Assembly (NCBI RefSeq): GCF_002127325.2
Contig: NC_035449.2
Location: 77,476,693 to 77,540,692, forward strand
From: Helianthus annuus
Taxonomy: Eukaryota; Streptophyta; Magnoliopsida; Asterales; Asteraceae
Length of the DNA stretch: 64,000 bases
Direction of reading: 5' to 3'
Notes under the pieces: model-generated
Told to the model about the DNA's origin: nothing
Seen by the model: the letters and a program-made list of their open reading frames with translations, nothing else
The model's database searches: none
Shown: one piece after another, positions 55,265-64,000 of the stretch
Layout of the letters: every line of letters begins with the position of its first letter
Numbering within the stretch: the stretch's first letter is position 1
Translations under genes and position numbers: made by a program

Positions 55265-56752
55265 ATGGATACGGAATTTTATAACGCTTTTGCTACCCCG
55301 GCCTCGATTACTCAAAGTGCTTTGATTGAAAATGAAACCGGAACGTCTCAGAAACCACCGAAACTCATGGATATTGATGATTACAACGTGTGGTCGGAAC
55401 GATTCGGAAATTGGGTAGAAGCCTATCATCTTGATGCGTGGGAACACACCGAGGAACAATATGTTAAACCCACAAAGGATGATGTTGTGAATGGTACTCC
55501 GTTAACACTTAGAGAAATGAGTGCAACAGACAAAAAGAAATATCGGGATGAAAAACTCATGGTGAGTCTGCTTCAGCAAGCTATAAAAGAGGATATCTTG
55601 ATTCTGCTTCAACACGATGGAACTGCGTATTCAATTTGGACAGAGTTGGAAGCAAAGTTTATTGGAAGTGATGATATGCTTAAGAATAAAAAATCTCTCA
55701 TGAAGAAAGAATTCGATTTGTTTCGTGGTTTAAAATCTGAAAACACCAAGCAGATTATTGATAGATATTGTAACTTGGTGAGAAATATGACAAAGTTAGG
55801 TATTAAGAAAGATACTGATGAGTTAATTGAAAAACTTGCAGATGCGCTTCCACACGAAACATGGGGAACATTTCTAATGATGCTAAGATCTAACAGAAAA
55901 GATTACAGAGCTATGACTTTGGGAGATTTTATCAAGCATTTGGAAGCTCAAGAGATGGAGCAGAAAAAGATCGCTAGGATGAAGAACTACGATGGAGAAC
56001 AGGATATCAGTTTGTACTACAAGCATGGTGCTACTGATTCAACAAAGTATTCTCCTAAGATCGAAACTGCTTACAGTGTTAAAGATTCTTCTGAGAAGAC
56101 GGCATCTCAAGGATCAAGCAACAGCACAAGATTCTCATATTTCGATCCTAACATCTCTGTAACAAAGAATGGTAGAAAACTTCAGTGTAATATTGTGTTA
56201 AGCCTTGAAAATGATCAAGACTACACTGAAGATATTGCAAAAAATCAAATGTCTTTGTTAGGGATGATTTTAGAGTCTTATAGTTGTTTTGTTGCAGGAA
56301 AGATCGGAAATCCAATGCTCACGAAAGAGGATTACGATCAAATTGATGCTGAGGAAATGGAATTGATGGACATTAAATGGTGTATGGCTAGTGTGATGAG
56401 ACGCGCTGAAAAGTTCAAACAAATTACCGGCCGTGATGATTTTCGTGATGCAAACGTTTCAACTTTAGCTTTTGATAAATCTAAAGTTACATGTTTTCGT
56501 TGCAGGGAGAAGGAGCATTTCAAGAGGGAATGCAAAAACCGTGAAGCTACCGGTGCCCAGAATCCTTTCGGAAACAATGATTATCACAAGAAGGCCATCT
56601 ATCATCAAATCACTCAACCAGCACAGCAGCATCAGGCACAAACAGCTCATGGGAGAGATGTAGTTGATAAAAAGGCATGTGTTGTTAGTCAGGGAAAATA
56701 TGATAATTTTACCTGGGAAAGGTATCTTCCGAAAGAAGCAAAGTGTGTTTAG
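55265..56752 (+). CDS. gag: Gag of the TR-GAG element, N-terminal part
   Basis: Starts ATG 55265 (MDTEFYNAFATPASIT), 495 residues to TAG 56750. UBN2-like Gag region: MDIDDYNVWSERFGNWVEAY near residue 40, EDILILLQHDGTAYSIWTEL near 115, GLKSENTKQIIDRYCNLV near 155. A CCHC zinc knuckle, CFRCREKEHFKREC, lies near residue 408, with Glu and His in place of the usual Gly-His. Gln/His-rich end. Two nearly separate copies of RNA binding, this and the one in the next frame, suggest that both ORFs were one. The stop lies in a T run (GTGTTTAGC) and may come from loss of one T. Forms the particle shell in the cytoplasm. Confidence 0.88.
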   Translation: MDTEFYNAFATPASITQSALIENETGTSQKPPKLMDIDDYNVWSERFGNWVEAYHLDAWEHTEEQYVKPTKDDVVNGTPLTLREMSATDKKKYRDEKLMVSLLQQAIKEDILILLQHDGTAYSIWTELEAKFIGSDDMLKNKKSLMKKEFDLFRGLKSENTKQIIDRYCNLVRNMTKLGIKKDTDELIEKLADALPHETWGTFLMMLRSNRKDYRAMTLGDFIKHLEAQEMEQKKIARMKNYDGEQDISLYYKHGATDSTKYSPKIETAYSVKDSSEKTASQGSSNSTRFSYFDPNISVTKNGRKLQCNIVLSLENDQDYTEDIAKNQMSLLGMILESYSCFVAGKIGNPMLTKEDYDQIDAEEMELMDIKWCMASVMRRAEKFKQITGRDDFRDANVSTLAFDKSKVTCFRCREKEHFKRECKNREATGAQNPFGNNDYHKKAIYHQITQPAQQHQAQTAHGRDVVDKKACVVSQGKYDNFTWERYLPKEAKCV

Positions 56753-58914
56753 CTGAACAAGATGACGAGAAGATGGCTGAAGGATTTACTTGGGATGATT
56801 TCTGTACAGATCAAGACTTTATGGTCAAAAATACTTCTCATGCTTTCTTTGCTAATGCTTATGATCTAAAATGTGCAGAAAGATGCAGGAAAGTCATGGA
56901 AGCTGCTGAAGAGAGACGAAGAAAGATCAGAGAGGAGGAAGAAGAGGAAGAGAGATTGAAGGAAGAAGCAAAAGCTGAGAAATTGAGAAGAGCTCAATTT
57001 TTAAATTCAAGTAGGACAGTGAAAGAAGTTCCTGAATTTGAGATTAAAGTGGATGCTGAACCGGTCATGGTCCAAGAAAAATGCATGATCTGTGATTCGC
57101 TGATTAAGCAGAATAATGAGTTGTTGCACAATATTCACAAGTTGAAAGAATCATATGATACTATGAACAGAGAAATCTACAAATATACTGATTCTGATGG
57201 TGAACAAGCTGAAGCGATGAATACTTTGAAGATAGCTTATCTGAGACAGCTTGATACGGCAAACTATAACATAAAGAAATGTGCAGATCTCGAGCTTGAG
57301 CTGGCAACACAAAAGATAGAAACTGAGAAAGTTAAGAAATTATTAGACAGTTACTCATGTTCTACTTTTGTTATTGACAGGATTTATCCAGTAGTGAAAG
57401 ATTTGAAGACGTTTGAAGAAGTGAAGATATTTGAAGAAGAAAAATCCGTGATAAAAGATGAAGAAATATTGAAGACTTCTGGTAAGAAACCGAGTGTATC
57501 CTATAACAGATGTCCGCCCCCGGTTGAAAATGGATATTCACCTCGAAATCCAAATTCAGAAAGAGTCAATAAAGCGATCAATTTGAAATGGGAGTCTGGG
57601 TCGTCGGATAATTTACCAGAAAATATTGATATCACATATACGTCATCAGACACTGATCATGAGTCAAAGTTGATAAAAAGTATGGTCGATCAGGTGTTAG
57701 ACAGCGATGACAATGAGAAGCCAAAACCGGAGTCCAAACCCGAGTCAAAGTTTGGGTCAAATACGTCAAAGCCCACAAATAAAAAGGACAAACGGGTTTA
57801 TGATAAAGAATTTTTACTTTCGAAGTCTAATTTGAATGATGAATCAGTCAAAGTGGCATATACTTTGAAAGGTTCTGACAAATTATATTCTGATGAAAGT
57901 TTTCCAATAAGAAGTGTCAGACTTGAAATGATTCAAAAGGTTTTCAAAATAATAGAAATTAATATTTCTGAAATAAAAGTTTTTAATCTTAATGGAAAAC
58001 CTAAACAATACACTTCAAGAGATCAACAAAGAATCAACAAGAAAATGGGTTACAATTGTGGTTATAGTTTCCAAAAGAAACCAAACCATAATCGTAATTA
58101 CAAAAAGAAAGGTCTTGGTTTTGTTCCACATAAAAACTATAAAAATGAAAAAGTTTATAAACCAAAAACAATGTTTGTTGCAGGAAAAACAACAGAAGCT
58201 GAAAAAGAAAAATCATTCAGAAATCAGACAAATCAAGAATTCCTTGCTATGAAGCAAGAAGACATGAAGAAGAAGGAAGATCCGAAGAAGATTGAAAAGA
58301 GATCTTGTTTTCAGTGTAAAGCTGTGGGTCATGTTGCGAAAGATTGTCCGAAGACATTTCGACCAAAACAAGAAGGCTCAAGAAAAATGAAAGAAAAAGT
58401 TGTTGAAAAGACTGAACTGTCAACCCAGAAATTTACTGGCTTTGAAAGTTCAACTTTCGAAAAAGGAGAATCTTCAAAGAGTGCTTCCAAAAGAATAGAC
58501 AATGCCATAAATCAGAAATGGGTTGTAAAAGGTTCAGGTAAAAAGTCTGGTAATGATTCTGATTCCATAAAATCAGAGGAGCCACGTGTTGAGAAAAAGG
58601 TTGAAAAGAAAGTTCCGAAAGTGGACGATGTGAATTTTCCGCCACTAAGTGCTAAAAATTACAAATCTAAAATCGGAAAAGTTGAAATTTCAAATCAGTT
58701 TTATTCTGACAAGAAGAAAATTGATGTTGAAGAAACTTTTAACGGAAATGTAAAACGCATCTTTGGAAAAATGGTCAGTGGTAAGGCCAAAAGCATTAAG
58801 GATTTTTATGCTTCCAAAGGATGGGTTTACAAGTCGGTTGAAAGGAATGATGAAAACGATGAGGTTACACCCAAGGAAGGTCAGGCTTGGGTGGATATAT
58901 TTTTTCAAGAATAA
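56743..58914 (+). CDS. gag: Gag of the TR-GAG element, C-terminal part
   Basis: 723 residues, overlapping the previous frame by 10 bases in the -1 frame. The listed start is GTG, not ATG, so it likely was continuous with the upstream ORF; the first ATG in frame is at 56773. It has FTWDDFCTDQDFMVKN at the start, a charged coiled-coil-like stretch (EERRRKIREEEEEEERLKEE near residue 55), a Leu-rich helix with KQNNELLHNIHKLKESYD near 123, and a CCHC zinc knuckle, CFQCKAVGHVAKDC, near residue 521, flanked by Lys-rich text. The end has KRIFGKMVSGKAKSIKDFYA. No enzyme motif. Confidence 0.82.
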   Translation: MCLAEQDDEKMAEGFTWDDFCTDQDFMVKNTSHAFFANAYDLKCAERCRKVMEAAEERRRKIREEEEEEERLKEEAKAEKLRRAQFLNSSRTVKEVPEFEIKVDAEPVMVQEKCMICDSLIKQNNELLHNIHKLKESYDTMNREIYKYTDSDGEQAEAMNTLKIAYLRQLDTANYNIKKCADLELELATQKIETEKVKKLLDSYSCSTFVIDRIYPVVKDLKTFEEVKIFEEEKSVIKDEEILKTSGKKPSVSYNRCPPPVENGYSPRNPNSERVNKAINLKWESGSSDNLPENIDITYTSSDTDHESKLIKSMVDQVLDSDDNEKPKPESKPESKFGSNTSKPTNKKDKRVYDKEFLLSKSNLNDESVKVAYTLKGSDKLYSDESFPIRSVRLEMIQKVFKIIEINISEIKVFNLNGKPKQYTSRDQQRINKKMGYNCGYSFQKKPNHNRNYKKKGLGFVPHKNYKNEKVYKPKTMFVAGKTTEAEKEKSFRNQTNQEFLAMKQEDMKKKEDPKKIEKRSCFQCKAVGHVAKDCPKTFRPKQEGSRKMKEKVVEKTELSTQKFTGFESSTFEKGESSKSASKRIDNAINQKWVVKGSGKKSGNDSDSIKSEEPRVEKKVEKKVPKVDDVNFPPLSAKNYKSKIGKVEISNQFYSDKKKIDVEETFNGNVKRIFGKMVSGKAKSIKDFYASKGWVYKSVERNDENDEVTPKEGQAWVDIFFQE

Positions 58915-58917
58915 AAA

Positions 58918-60962
58918 CCTGACTTGCCGGAGATCCCAAGATGGTATTGTGGATCAGGAATCGGCATCTTCCTAAATCTGTTTGAAAAGTTGCAGGATTT
59001 GCCGGAACTCCCAGGTTTGTAAGCGAGGACTAGGAATCGGCACCTTGAGAATTCAATCAAAAGATGGTAATTGGTTGAAAAAAAGGTTTGAAAAGCTTAA
59101 TTGCTATATCTACAAGTGGTTGTATGTTTGTGAATTGTTATAAGTGGTTTAGAATGACAACCAGTTGATCTTACAAGTGGTTAAATCAAGGTCATTGAGT
59201 TGGACTTGATTTAATTATCATTCAGGAAATTGTTAAAACAATGTGATGATTTGAACCCCAATTTTACAAAAGGTAAAAACAACTAAACTTATTTTCCAGA
59301 AAAACCATTCTGATTAAAACAAACTTAAGTGTTTTGAAATCATTATGGGAAAATAGTTTGTTGTGAGGGGGAGTTCTGATTGTTTAAGCCAAACGGATGG
59401 AGAATTGAAGTGTTGCGATATCAGTTGTCATGTTTTGTACAGTTTGTTTTCAATTTTCATTAGATGTATTTGAATTTTAGGGGGAGTAAGAATTTTTAGA
59501 AAATCCAAAAACATCAGAAAATTTGAAAAAAAAGATAAAAACATGATAAAACTGAAAAATGAGTTTTTGTTGCATAAAAGAGGAAATGATAGTACATCAG
59601 TGAACTATCACAGCACGCTAAAGAATTGTAAAGTCAAAATGTGATAAACAATCTTACTACGGATGTGTCAGTAGATTTTCGCACATTTAGTAAATTGAAA
59701 CGAGATATAAACCTAAATCAAACTTACTTAATTCGTGGGTAACTATTCTTGGATATATGGGTAACCCCCGAAATCTTGTTTGAAAGGTCCCGTATTCTGA
59801 GATACTAGGTCTTTATGCTCAGTGATATCTAGGGTATTATTCCGGGACTTCTGCCGTATGGAAATACTGACCTAGTCCCCGAATAATACTTTCTGCAAAA
59901 AGCTTTGAAACATAAGCGCCGCCCTCAGCAATCTGATTAAACAATAAAATTGATAATCTTTGCTGTTGTAAAAAAGATCCTCTAAAGGGGACCCACCAAA
60001 AGTCGAGCCGTCATCTCTCTGCTGAACGGAAGTTCTGACCTGAGCTCTCACGGTTTCGCATCTACCCCTTTACAGATATCATCTGTGGTATACTCACCTG
60101 TAAGACTGAATATTTGGGATCTGGATACAGGAGTATATTCAAGTGGAGTGATACACAATTAAGTTTAAGTCTCTAAAACATTAATATCGTATCTCGAATC
60201 AATTGAAATTTGTGTGAGAATTTAAGTGGACAAACATACTGACAATCTAGGTAAATTGTTTAGAACATAATATGTAATCAAGCTTAACGGTGTTTGTGAT
60301 ATGTTTCATAACTGATATGATCCTCTTGCACAAACTCACAAAAATATTGTCTGTAAATATTTCATTTCTGCATTTATTTTTATTCAAAAATTCAAAAAGA
60401 TTTTCAGTATGTTTTAGCATAAATTTTGAAAAATCATAAAGATTTTCGACAACTGGTGTTGAGATGCTGATTTTCGAAATTCAAAGAGCTAAACTTGAAG
60501 AACTGGTTTGGGGAATGTTTGTGTGTAGATGGTAAAGTTGTTTTGATAAGAACCAGTTATAAATTCTTGAATGCAAAAACATTACTGTATTGGTTCAACA
60601 CTATTTCTAAATTGTTGGAAAGTTTTAATATTTGTAGAAACTTATAGTTGGGTAGAGATTGTGCAGGACTTGAGCCAGATATTGATTCTGAGAAGAAAAT
60701 GGAGTCAGGTATCGATCTGAAACCTGATGGGAGCCTGTTAACGATCTTAGAACCAGTGAACGTTCGAATACCAGACTATGATCCCAGCTGTGTGAGAGGG
60801 GGAGTCTGAAGACACCGTGTCAACGGCTGAGAAAGAAGAGTTTGGAGTTAGAAGATAGAGAACGAGGAGTCTTGGAACGACAGATATTTCAGAGGCAGAT
60901 TGTCGACTGATGAAGATTGTAGATAGACATGTGCGAAGACTCTATGAAGACTCCGTCAACAT
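58918..60962 (+). other. Non-coding 3' half of the TR-GAG element
   Basis: No pol-like ORF in any frame. A phrase about GCCGGA(A/G)(A/C)TCCCA with GGAATCGGCA(T/C)C occurs twice near 58925-59045. Polypurine-like AGGGGGAGT stretches occur at about 59366 (GTGAGGGGGAGTTC), 59480 (TAGGGGGAGTAAG), 60796 (GAGAGGGGGAGTC) and 60963 (the true tract). AT-rich otherwise. Confidence 0.7.
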
Positions 60963-60975
60963 CCGAGGGGGAGTC
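60963..60975 (+). other. Polypurine tract of the TR-GAG element
   Basis: CCGAGGGGGAGTC abuts the 3' LTR. Confidence 0.8.
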
Positions 60976-61434
60976 TGTTGGTGCACTTACGTCTGCTGAC
61001 TACGTCTTACATCGAGTCTTGAAGTTGAACAGATCGGACATGGCACGGAAATCTAGAACTAGATGTGTTGTATAGGGATCGCTTATTAGTCACTAGTCTA
61101 GGACCGCTTATGTGTCAGTAGTGATCTGGATCGCTCATAGGGTTAGAATGTTGGACCGCTTTTATGTCATGATGGTGGACCGCTCATACGTACATGTCGT
61201 ATGAGCGGACCAACTTATCTATAAATAGGGGAGCGATCCTAACACATAGTTAACGGTATAATCTTCCGGTTGAGCCACGAAGTGCTGTCAGATCGTGTAT
61301 TTGTATACAATATCAATAAAACAGCAAGATTAAAGTGAATACAGCTTGATTAGCACCGAATTATTAGTTTCCGCCTCTCAATTCGGATACGAACTTCTCT
61401 GAACGACTCAAACAGGTCGAAGAACGATCCTACA
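60976..61434 (+). repeat. 3' LTR of the TR-GAG element
   Basis: Matches 54173-54642. It lacks an 11-base piece (a repeat of GAAGTGCTGCC) and has about six single-base differences. Confidence 0.92.
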
Positions 61435-62925
61435 TCTACTAGTTTAAAACTCTATTTTACAAGAAAAATCACTTTTACACAAGTTCATGTTTATGTGTGG
61501 AAAGATTCATCATCTTGCTACTTTTACACTTAACATATTGCTAGTTCATGCTCCATGAACATGATCTAGCATGGTTAGATGGCGATCCATTCCACTACTA
61601 GCCACTAACAACATAGAATAATCATTTCTAAACAAGATTCACAAGATTTACATCACTAGTTACTCTTTATCCATCAAGTTTATCTTTCTTTCAAGACTTT
61701 ATGTTTTGATCTTGAGTGTTCTTGATTTTTATCCGTTAAATCTCTTATTAACCACTTTAAACATGAACAAGGAAGTGTTTGGAAGCACTTACTACTAGCT
61801 CGAGGCTAGGAAATAATCAAAGCGAAAACAAGGTGGATAAAAGCAACGTAGAGAGGTTCTTGAGATTCCGAAGGCATCGGGTCTCCTCGTATGATCTCTT
61901 GCACCTTGGAATGTATGTGGAATAGCAAGATCAAACTTGAATGATGGGTGGAGGATGGATGATGGTTTCGGCCGATTACACCAAGGAGAGGGAGAGAAAG
62001 CAATGTTTTGTGAAGTGGTGTTTATGAGAATGAAATGTGGTCTTATGGTTATACTTATAGATCATTTTAGAGCTTTATCCATGGTGTATTGTGTAAGTTA
62101 GATGTGGAACATAGGCTAATTAAATAATCAAGAATTTGTGGTGTGTGTCCCACATGGGGACCGATCGGATCAAGGGGGGTTATGGTTTGTTTTGAATGGA
62201 TAGTTAAGTGTTTAGTTTGTTTAGTTAGGAGTTTAAATTAGTTACTAGTATGTTATGTAATATAACGGGTGTTAGGGTGTTCGGGGACCCTACCTAGCTT
62301 AGCAAAGCAAAAACAATGTCATTGATAATATTTTTATGTTCCGGGTAAAGTCCGGTTGTTCGGTTGGATATTGATCCGTTAAAGTGCTAAATAAGCATTT
62401 AAAGTGTCTTTAATAGTGTTTTAGTGACACAATGAATTCCCGACACTTTGGAAAGTGTCTAGTATTATTTTCCCATGTTTTTGCACTTTACTAGTTAACT
62501 TAAATGCTGAATTTTGTAATAAAGTGCAGAATTTTGTAATTAGAGCATGTTTTAGGCACATCCGGTCACTATAACTATCACCTAGTGACGCAGTTTCACA
62601 ATCCTCACCTCCCTACACTCCTTACTAGTGTAGCAATCTATTCCCGGCTCATACTGGCCTTAGAGACGGTGTCTGTCTAGTGCTGGCTATGTCAGCATGT
62701 TACTGGGTTATCCGTTCATTGCGCTATTGTGCTTTTGTGCATCAAGTTTGTCACTATAGTTCTGTGTAAATAATGGAGTGACAGCAATAAAGTATGATGC
62801 ATGATTATGTATGCATCAGAAATCATGTAGCAGTTTAACCACAATTGTAAGCAAGCACAGTAATTAAGCATTAATTAAATATTAATTAATTCGTACGGAT
62901 ATCTGTTTTGGTGAGGGTTGTCACA

Positions 62926-64000
62926 AAATCAGTGGATTTGAAATTTGTAGTAGCTGCTCCACTTAAAATACCATCAAGAATTTGCTGAAATTCAAGAGGT
63001 GTAGCCTCCTCAACTATTTCTGGGTTAGGTAATTGAAAAGGTTCAGACATAGCTATTGTTGAAGTTAAACTCTCAGTAAAGTGTTCATGAGAGGGATTGC
63101 TATCACTCTGAATGCCAATAGCTTGAAGCAGTGTTACAAACTTTGGTGGAATGGAAGATGAAGGGATTGTTGTCGAAAGAGACATTACCGCGGGAGAAGG
63201 GCTTTTGAGTATACTCTCATATGAGGGTATGACATCATATTGTGGTGTCTCTGTGAACACAACATGTTCCTTTTGTGAGGAATCATGAAGAGTTTGGTTT
63301 ATGGGTTGAGATCTTTCCACATGTTGTGAGGAAGTAGCAACAGTGGTTTGTAGTGACATCTGTGTTGTCACGGGGTTAACCTCTAGGATCTCATCCTTTT
63401 AGAGGACTCGTTTTGCTGGTTTCGGTGGGCTTTTTGGATTTTGTTTTGGTCTTTTTGAGTTTTGTTGGTGGGGGTTTCACAGCAGTGGTTGTAGTGCTGT
63501 GATCACCAAGAGCAGTGGGCTTAGCAACAGACGTTTGAGGAGCAGTTGTAGACTCATCTAAAATTTCCTCATTCCTCTCTGCTTCAGTTTTGAAAACATC
63601 TGACTCTTTAGCCATAAGGCGAGTAAAAGTTTCAGATGTTAGACTATTCATTTTAATAGCTTCACCTTTTTCAAAAGCTTTTTGAGAAACATGTTTTTGC
63701 AGGTAGTAGCTTAATAGTCTAGGAAACATAAGAAAACCAGCAGTTTTCCCCTTTTTAATAGCAGCAGCTTTCCCATTTTTAATAGCAGCAGTTTTGCCCT
63801 TTTTAATAGCAGCAGTTTTTCCCTTTTTAATGCTTTTTAAATTTGCAACCAAATCAACAAACAGTGCTTGGGAATAGTTAAAATCAGTATTTGTCAAAAT
63901 TGCATACCCCAATGACTGAATTTTCAAAGGTATTTCATTAAAAGAAGTAGTTTTATTTGAGAGACAGATTAAGAGAGTATGGAACAGGAATTTCATTGGC
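62926..64000 (-). pseudogene. Broken retrotransposon 3' ORF, block 1 (N-terminal, runs off the window)
   Basis: Minus strand, from the window edge. It reads MKFLFHTLLICLSNKTTSF, then VDLVANLKSIKKGKT and FLMFPRLLSYYL, a pattern I remember from the additional ORF behind pol of some Asteraceae Copia-type elements: hydrophobic short helix, (L/F)-M-(F/Y)-PR(F/L). The Lys/Thr-rich middle has a four-fold AAIKKGKT-like repeat (63736-63832). Stop at 63393 with a frame change; the second frame (63371-62926) has Ser/Thr/Pro-rich text and ends at the TSD of the minus-strand Gypsy element. Function unknown; possibly structural. Confidence 0.65.

Larger units (their letters stand above)
54173..61434 (+). 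mobile_element. Non-autonomous TR-GAG-type LTR retrotransposon
   Basis: LTRs 54173-54642 and 60976-61434, perfect TSD TCTAC (54168-54172 and 61435-61439), Met-tRNA primer site and polypurine tract. The only coding sequence is a large gag in two overlapping frames (55265-58914). There is no protease, RT, RNase H or integrase. Elements with LTRs and gag only are known as TR-GAG; Gag type and primer suggest parasitism on a Copia element. LTRs differ by about six substitutions and an 11-base duplication, so the insertion is young but older than the Tekay-type one. It lies in the LTR of an opposite-strand Gypsy element. Confidence 0.85.
41597..62925 (-). mobile_element. Minus-strand Gypsy (chromovirus) element with an extra ORF, holding a nested TR-GAG
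   Basis: Perfect TSD AAATC at 41592-41596 and 62926-62930. LTRs 41597-44913 and 52168-62925, the latter lengthened by the plus-strand TR-GAG at 54173-61434. In minus-strand order: 5' LTR, primer site (52153-52164), C-rich leader, acidic ORF (51626-50013), gag (49576), protease, RT, RNase H, integrase, chromodomain-like end (44949), polypurine tract, 3' LTR. Gag-pol has several frameshifts, so it is inactive. The LTRs differ visibly more than those of the Tekay-type element, so it is older. Confidence 0.93.
52168..62925 (-). repeat. 5' LTR of the minus-strand Gypsy element, split by a nested element
   Basis: LTR parts 52168-54172 and 61435-62925 (about 3.5 kb without the insert) match 41597-44913. 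An extra stretch at 62115-62295 is missing in the other LTR. On the minus strand, a TATA-like CTATAAGTATAACC is at about 62046-62060, upstream of a TCTC-rich start region. Confidence 0.9.

Noticed and set aside
56743..56752. Programmed -1 frameshift at the TR-GAG gag overlap
   Set aside because: No classic slippery heptamer is seen before the stop; a one-base change in a T run is simpler.
29341..64000. Three-block minus-strand ORF as a host gene with giant introns
   Set aside because: The gaps are complete LTR elements with perfect TSDs, not introns with splice sites; the blocks have internal stops and frame changes.

Overview
This 64 kb window is a stretch of plant nuclear DNA made almost wholly of transposable elements nested in one another. 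I found no intact host gene, tRNA or rRNA gene. The repeat families (a Tekay-type chromovirus with an intron in gag, a chromovirus with an acidic ORF before gag, Athila-like and TR-GAG non-autonomous elements, Helitrons, and a retrotransposon 3' ORF with a long polar tail) fit a dicot, most likely Asteraceae. That family-level call is inference from remembered repeat families, not a search.

Layout. 1-1740: decayed LTR of the Athila-like family. 1741-2995, 16286-17592 and 20609-21650: two tandem copies (A and B) of a ~1.8 kb unit. Copy A is split by a Ty1/Copia element (2996-16285), itself split between integrase and reverse transcriptase by an Athila-like non-autonomous element (6885-13894). 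Copy B is split by a truncated Gypsy-type LTR (17593-20608) and a small insert. 21651-22638: AT-rich with a faint Athila-like relic. 22639-29340: Helitrons on both strands, with hairpin elements and tandem repeats. 29341-64000: a broken minus-strand retrotransposon ORF in three blocks (62926-64000, 39720-41596, 29341-30032). The gaps are a very young Tekay-type Gypsy element (30033-39719, TSD TCATC) and an older minus-strand Gypsy element (41597-62925, TSD AAATC). The latter carries a gag-only plus-strand element (54173-61434, TSD TCTAC) inside its 5' LTR.

How the parts relate. Only the Tekay element keeps nearly all functions: LTRs differing at about five positions, PBS, gag with an intron, and protease, RT, RNase H, integrase and chromodomain-like regions. 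One local repeat breaks the gag-pol reading frame. The Athila-like and TR-GAG elements have LTRs, TATA boxes and primer sites but no polymerase, so they would need enzymes in trans.

The most striking pattern is shared by otherwise unrelated LTR elements. Each has its own short GC-rich word set, present as an inverted pair just upstream of the LTR TATA box and repeated at about 20-24 bp spacing elsewhere in the LTR or leader. A truncated fourth LTR also carries a GC-rich palindromic word cluster.
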